From: an uncultured Pseudoxanthomonas sp.
Lineage (GTDB): Bacteria > Pseudomonadota > Gammaproteobacteria > Xanthomonadales > Xanthomonadaceae
NCBI GenBank assembly: GCA_937975725.1
Contig: CALJUL010000103.1
Location: forward strand, 1-41,464
Direction of reading: 5' to 3'
Length of the DNA stretch: 41,464 nucleotides
Shown: piece after piece, positions 37,642 through 41,464 of the stretch
Layout of the letters: the number at the start of each line of letters is the position of its first letter
Position numbering within the stretch: the first letter of the stretch is position 1
Notes under the pieces: generated by a model
Database searches by the model: none
The model's input: the letters and a program-made list of their open reading frames with translations, nothing else
What the model was told of the DNA's origin: nothing
Position numbers and translations under genes: made by a program

Positions 37642-39081
37642 ATGCAAGGCGTCCAGGGGACTTACAACGACAAGGTGGTGCGCCAGTTCACGGTGATGAC
37701 CGTGGTCTGGGGCATCGTGGGGATGCTGGTCGGCGTGCTGATCGCCGCCCAGTTGTACTGGCCGGACCTGACCGCCGGTATCCCGTGGCTGAGCTACGGC
37801 CGGCTGCGCCCGCTGCACACCAACGCCGTGATCTTCGCGTTCGGCGGCAGCGCGCTGTTCGCCACCAGCCTGCACGTGGTCCAGCGCACCAGCCACGTCC
37901 GACTGCTCTCGGACAAGCTGGCCGCCTTCGTGTTCTGGGGCTGGCAACTGGTGATCGTGCTGGCCGCGGTGTCGTTGCCGCTGGGCCTGACCCAGGGCAA
38001 GGAGTACGCCGAGCTGATCTGGCCGATCGACCTGCTGATCACGGTGGTCTGGGTGGCCTACGCCGTGCTGTTCTTCGGCACCATCGCCAAGCGCGCGGTC
38101 AAGCACATCTACGTGGCCAACTGGTTCTTCGGCGCCTACATCATCGCGGTGGCGCTGCTGCACATCGTCAACAACCTGTCCCTGCCCACCGGCCTGCTGC
38201 ACTCCTACCCGGTCTACAGCGGCGCGGTCGACGCGATGGCGCAGTGGTGGTACGGCCACAACGCGGTGGGCTTCTTCCTGACCGCCGGCTTCCTGGGGAT
38301 GATGTACTACTTCGTGCCCAAGCAGGCCGGGCGCCCGGTCTACTCCTACCGCCTGTCCATCGTGCACTTCTGGGCGCTGATCGCCGTGTACATGTGGGCC
38401 GGCCCGCACCACCTGCACTACACCGCGCTGCCGGACTGGGCGCAGAGCCTGGGCATGGTGTTCTCGCTGATCCTGCTGGCGCCCAGTTGGGGCGGCGCGA
38501 TCAACGGCATCATGACCCTGTCGGGCGTGTGGCACAAACTGCGCACCGACCCGATCCTGAAGTTCCTGATCGTCTCGCTGTCGTTCTACATGATGTCGAC
38601 CTTCGAAGGTCCGATGATGTCGATCAAGACGGTCAACTCGCTGAGCCACTACACCGACTGGACCATCGGCCACGTGCACGCCGGCGCGCTGGGCTGGGTG
38701 GCGATGATCACCATCGGCTCGGTCTACTCCATGCTGCCGCGCCTGCTGGGCCTGGAGCAGATGCACTCGGTCAAGGCGGTGGACACGCACTTCTGGCTGC
38801 ACACCATCGGCGTGGTCTTCTACATCGCCTCGATGTGGATCGCCGGCGTGATGCAGGGCCTGATGTGGCGCGCCACCAACGCCGACGGCACGCTGACCTA
38901 CAGCTTCGTCGAGGCGCTCAACGCCACCTACCCCTACTACCTGATCCGCCTGGGCGGCGGGCTGCTGGTGCTGAGCGGCATGCTGCTGATGGCCTGGAAC
39001 ACCTGGAAGACCTACCAGGCGGCCAGGTCGATCGCGCCGCAGCCGATCCTGCAACCCGATGCCAGCGAAGCGCGTGCCTGA
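37642..39081 (+). CDS. ccoN: cbb3-type cytochrome c oxidase subunit I
   Basis: CcoN is the catalytic subunit of the high-affinity cbb3 oxidase, with hemes b and b3 and CuB. The 479-residue protein has twelve helices and the expected histidines in LRPLHTNAVIFAFGGS, QWWYGHNAVGFFLTAG, WAGPHHLHYTALPDWAQ and WTIGHVHAGALGW. The ATG is supported by AGGAGAGG and by the promoter layout. It starts the ccoNOQP operon. Confidence 0.98.
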   Translation: MQGVQGTYNDKVVRQFTVMTVVWGIVGMLVGVLIAAQLYWPDLTAGIPWLSYGRLRPLHTNAVIFAFGGSALFATSLHVVQRTSHVRLLSDKLAAFVFWGWQLVIVLAAVSLPLGLTQGKEYAELIWPIDLLITVVWVAYAVLFFGTIAKRAVKHIYVANWFFGAYIIAVALLHIVNNLSLPTGLLHSYPVYSGAVDAMAQWWYGHNAVGFFLTAGFLGMMYYFVPKQAGRPVYSYRLSIVHFWALIAVYMWAGPHHLHYTALPDWAQSLGMVFSLILLAPSWGGAINGIMTLSGVWHKLRTDPILKFLIVSLSFYMMSTFEGPMMSIKTVNSLSHYTDWTIGHVHAGALGWVAMITIGSVYSMLPRLLGLEQMHSVKAVDTHFWLHTIGVVFYIASMWIAGVMQGLMWRATNADGTLTYSFVEALNATYPYYLIRLGGGLLVLSGMLLMAWNTWKTYQAARSIAPQPILQPDASEARA

Positions 39082-39093
39082 GGACCGACGAAC

Positions 39094-39714
39094 ATGAGCA
39101 ACGGAAATTCCCACGAGAAAGTCGAGAAGAACGTCGGCCTGATGGCGGTGCTGATCGCGGTGGCGGTGTCCTTCGGCGGCCTGGCCGAGATCGTCCCGCT
39201 GATGTTCCAGGCCGAGGCGATCAAGCCGCTGGAAGGCGTCAAGCCCTACCCGGCGCTGCAACTGGCCGGCCGCGACATCTACATCCGCGAGGGCTGCTAC
39301 AACTGCCATTCGCAGATGGTGCGCACACTGCGCTTCGAGACCGAGCGCTACGGCCACTACTCGCTGGCCGGCGAATCGGTCTACGACCGCCCGTTCCAGT
39401 GGGGCAGCAAGCGCACCGGGCCCGACCTGGCCCGCGTGGGCGGCCGCTACTCCGACGACTGGCAGCGCGTGCACCTGATCAACCCGCGCGACGTGGTGCC
39501 GGAATCCAACATGCCGGCCTTCTCCTGGCTGCAGGACGCCAAGGTCGACGGCACCGAAGTGGCGCATCGCATGCAGACGCTGCGCAAGCTGGGCGACCCC
39601 TACACCGACGAGGAGATCGCCTCGGCGGCCGCCGAGGTGGAGGGCAAGACCGAACTGGACGCCGTGGTCGCCTACCTGCAAGGGCTGGGCAAGGCCGCGC
39701 CGAGGGGGGGCTGA
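39094..39714 (+). CDS. ccoO: cbb3-type cytochrome c oxidase subunit II
   Basis: CcoO is the membrane-anchored mono-heme c subunit that passes electrons to CcoN. The 206-residue protein has one N-terminal helix, the heme c motif GCYNCHSQ (C68, C71, H72) and the typical SQMVRTLRFETERYG and SNMPAFSWL segments, the latter with the axial methionine. It follows ccoN by 12 bp. Confidence 0.97.
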   Translation: MSNGNSHEKVEKNVGLMAVLIAVAVSFGGLAEIVPLMFQAEAIKPLEGVKPYPALQLAGRDIYIREGCYNCHSQMVRTLRFETERYGHYSLAGESVYDRPFQWGSKRTGPDLARVGGRYSDDWQRVHLINPRDVVPESNMPAFSWLQDAKVDGTEVAHRMQTLRKLGDPYTDEEIASAAAEVEGKTELDAVVAYLQGLGKAAPRGG

Positions 39715-39717
39715 ACC

Positions 39718-39858
39718 ATGGTATCGGGGATCGTGACGGGCACCCTGCTGGTGCTTTTCATCGCCGGCTGGGCGTGGGCGTGGAGCCCGCGCCGCAAGCC
39801 GGAATTCGAGGACGCGGCACGCCTGCCGCTGGGTGAGGAAGGGGAGAACAACCCATGA
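39718..39858 (+). CDS. ccoQ: CcoQ, small subunit of cbb3 oxidase
   Basis: A 46-residue protein with one membrane helix (GTLLVLFIAGWAWAWS) followed by SPRRKPEFEDAARLPL, the CcoQ/FixQ pattern. It is thought to stabilise the complex. It starts four bases after ccoO and overlaps the ccoP start as ATGA. Confidence 0.92.
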   Translation: MVSGIVTGTLLVLFIAGWAWAWSPRRKPEFEDAARLPLGEEGENNP

Positions 39859-40790
39859 GCGCTGGTTGGATCGGCTACATCATCGCGCTGGTCGCGCTGA
39901 ACATCCTGGGCTGCGTATGGCTGCTGTGGTGGACCGGGCGCCGCCGCCCGGGCGACCCGGCGCCGGAAGACACCTCGCACGTGTGGGACGGCGACCTGAC
40001 CGAGTACAACAAGCCGCTGCCCCGCTGGTGGATCAACCTGTTCTACCTGACCATCATCTTCAGCATCGGCTACATCGCCTGGTACGGCGGCCTGGGCGTG
40101 ATCCCGGGCCTGGGCAAGTGGAGTTCGGCCGGCGAGCACGCGCAGGACAAGGCGGTGGAGGACAAGAAGCTGGAAGCCACCTTCGCCCCGTTCGCCGGCA
40201 AGCCCATCGACCAGTTGGCGAAGGACCCGAAGGCGGTGGCCCTGGGCCGCTCCATCTTCGGCAACACCTGCGCCACCTGCCACGGCTCGACCGGCCAGGG
40301 CGCCATCGGCTACCCCAACCTGAGCGACCAGATCTGGCACTGGGGCGGCACGCCCGACCGGGTGCTGGAGACGGTGATGGACGGCCGCGAGGGCGTGATG
40401 CCCGAGTGGGGCACCGCGCTGACCAACATGGGCGGCCCGAACGCCGTGGACTACGTGATCGCCTACGTCAACGTGCTGAACAACCCCGAAGAGGGCATGA
40501 AGAACAACTTCATGGCCGCCCAGGGCAAGCCGCTGTACGATGGCCTGTGCGTGGCCTGCCACGGGCCCGACGGCAAGGGCAACCAGGAATTGGGCGCCCC
40601 CGACCTGACCGACGACTACTGGCTGTACGGCAACAGCAAGGAAAGCATGCGCACGACCATCAACAAGGGCCGCCACGGCGTGATGCCCGCTCACCGCGAA
40701 CTGCTGGGCGAGACCCGCGTGCGCCTGGTCGCCTCCTACGTATGGTCGCTGTCGCACAAGGAAGGACAGGCGGCAGCCGGCGCGCAATGA
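39855..40790 (+). CDS. ccoP: cbb3-type cytochrome c oxidase subunit III (di-heme)
   Basis: CcoP feeds electrons from soluble cytochrome c or other donors into the oxidase. The 311-residue protein has two membrane helices near the N-terminus (about 5-27 and 58-79) with the family stretch HVWDGDLTEYNKPLPRWW between them, then two cytochrome c domains with CATCH (139-143) and CVACH (232-236). It overlaps both neighbours as ATGA. Confidence 0.97.
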   Translation: MSAGWIGYIIALVALNILGCVWLLWWTGRRRPGDPAPEDTSHVWDGDLTEYNKPLPRWWINLFYLTIIFSIGYIAWYGGLGVIPGLGKWSSAGEHAQDKAVEDKKLEATFAPFAGKPIDQLAKDPKAVALGRSIFGNTCATCHGSTGQGAIGYPNLSDQIWHWGGTPDRVLETVMDGREGVMPEWGTALTNMGGPNAVDYVIAYVNVLNNPEEGMKNNFMAAQGKPLYDGLCVACHGPDGKGNQELGAPDLTDDYWLYGNSKESMRTTINKGRHGVMPAHRELLGETRVRLVASYVWSLSHKEGQAAAGAQ

Positions 40791-41083
40791 CCGACTTCAC
40801 CGAGCCCCGTCTCGACCACCCGCCCCGGCCGCTCGCACAGCGCGTCGGGGCGGTGCTCTGGCCCAGCTTTTTCGCCGCCGGCGTGGCGACGATGGTGTTC
40901 TTCGCTTTCGTCGACCCCTTGATGCTGCGCGACATGACCTTTCCCAATCTGGCGATCAGCCGCGAACTCGGCTACACGCTGGGTTTCTTCATGTTCTGGA
41001 TCGCTACCGCGAGCAGCAGCCTGTTCACCTGGATCCTGCTGCGCCCCGCCAGCCGCTTCAACCGCGCCCTGCCGCCGGACTGA
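40787..41083 (+). CDS. Two-helix membrane protein of the cco operon, unknown function
   Basis: A 98-residue protein with hydrophobic segments at about residues 26-46 and 64-87 and a polar N-terminus. It is tightly coupled to ccoP by an ATGA overlap, so it is very probably part of the oxidase operon. In the usual order ccoH or ccoG would follow ccoP; this is neither. It may assist cbb3 assembly, but I do not recognise the family. Confidence 0.75.
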   Translation: MTDFTEPRLDHPPRPLAQRVGAVLWPSFFAAGVATMVFFAFVDPLMLRDMTFPNLAISRELGYTLGFFMFWIATASSSLFTWILLRPASRFNRALPPD

Positions 41084-41128
41084 GCGGCGCCTGCCCGCCA
41101 TGCGCCCCGCCATGCCCCTGCGCCGCCT

Positions 41129-41143
41129 GCGACAAACCGTCGC
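41129..41143. promoter_or_regulatory. GCGAC-N5-GTCGC inverted repeat upstream of ccoG
   Basis: GCGACAAACCGTCGC has the same half sites and spacing as the palindrome in front of oprC. It lies about 55 bp upstream of the ccoG ATG. Confidence 0.35.
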
Positions 41144-41197
41144 TGTCCGGTGCCCCGGCATGGCGCGAGCATTACGCCAGCCAAGACAGATCCCGCC

Positions 41198-41464
41198 ATG
41201 TCCACGCCAGCTACGCCGCCTGTTTCCCCTCCCCCTGACTCCGTGAAGCGCCGCATCCCGCTGGATGTGGTGGACACGCAGGGCAATTCGTTCTACGTCA
41301 GCGAGCGCAAGGTCTATCCGCGCGACGTGGCGGGCACGCTGAACCGGCTGCGGGTGGCGGCGGTGTGGTGGCTGCTGGGCATGTACTACCTGTTCCCGTG
41401 GCTGAACTGGGACGGCCGCCAGGCGGTGCTGTTCGACCTGCCGGCGCGCAAGTTCTACGTGTTC
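41198..41464 (+). CDS. ccoG: CcoG/FixG, cupric reductase and cbb3 assembly factor (partial)
   Basis: Only the first 89 residues are inside the window; the frame is open at the right edge. The segment after the Pro-rich start (SFYVSERKVYPRDVAGTLNR, then WWLLGMYYLFPWLNWDGRQA and LPARKFYVF) is the N-terminus of CcoG, a polyferredoxin-like membrane protein that reduces Cu(II) for cbb3 assembly. The cluster-binding cysteines would lie further right. Confidence 0.93.
   Translation, partial: MSTPATPPVSPPPDSVKRRIPLDVVDTQGNSFYVSERKVYPRDVAGTLNRLRVAAVWWLLGMYYLFPWLNWDGRQAVLFDLPARKFYVF

Noticed and set aside
35863..39681. A 1272-codon minus-strand ORF suggesting a giant CydA fusion
   Set aside because: Only the last ~522 codons are CydA. 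The rest is antisense to ccoN and ccoO, and a good start with ribosome binding site exists at 37431.

Overview
The window looks like a chromosomal segment of a facultatively denitrifying member of the Xanthomonadaceae (Lysobacteraceae; a Pseudoxanthomonas, Thermomonas or Luteimonas-like organism is my inference). The backbone is very GC-rich, gene order is compact with many ATGA overlaps, and it carries REP elements of the 'GTAGGAGCG' kind and a respiratory gene set. No taxonomic marker gene is present, so the assignment is soft.

Layout. Positions 1-4513 (minus strand): molybdenum cofactor genes moeA-mobA followed by napEFDA, with napA cut by the window start. 4514-4862: a divergent intergenic region with an FNR box and a folded leader candidate. 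4863-7041 (plus): hemN and an FNR/ANR-type regulator. 7042-7537: REP-containing spacer. 7538-9811: quinol-dependent NO reductase (norB), followed by a strong terminator. About 10,090-17,003: a low-GC array of 15 gene cassettes, all on the plus strand, each ending in a 60-nt integron attC site. No integron integrase lies anywhere in the window, so this is a CALIN-type array (attC cluster lacking an integrase) set inside a denitrification region. 17,048-19,047: small accessory genes (HAD phosphatase, VOC protein, DUF1272, an exported protein). 19,111-22,878: a minus-strand small CCGGC-tailed protein divergent from an nnrS-sirB2-orf50-DUF2249-membrane protein operon. 22,915-28,539: a TonB-dependent copper receptor divergent from nirK-nirV-senC-azurin and a second CCGGC-tailed protein. 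28,756-34,181 (minus): a siderophore receptor, esterase, DUF3325, DUF3649 and PepSY operon. 34,563-37,431 (minus): cydABX. 37,642 to the end (plus): ccoNOQP, a 98-aa membrane protein and the start of ccoG.

How it works together. Nitrate is reduced in the periplasm by Nap, nitrite by the copper enzyme NirK (azurin is the probable electron donor), and NO by the quinol-fed NorB. NnrS and its operon probably limit NO stress. OprC, the Sco protein and the two CCGGC proteins fit copper supply for NirK, azurin and the cbb3 oxidase. The two high-affinity oxidases (bd and cbb3) serve microaerobic respiration. Nine FNR-type boxes are visible. Several lie exactly 41.5 bp upstream of a plausible start point, so one anaerobic regulator family, possibly the FNR homologue at 6286, probably coordinates the region.

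The most unusual parts are the integrase-less cassette array, whose attC sites look very like those of the aadA resistance cassettes, and the pair of small CCGGC-tailed proteins next to the NO and copper genes.
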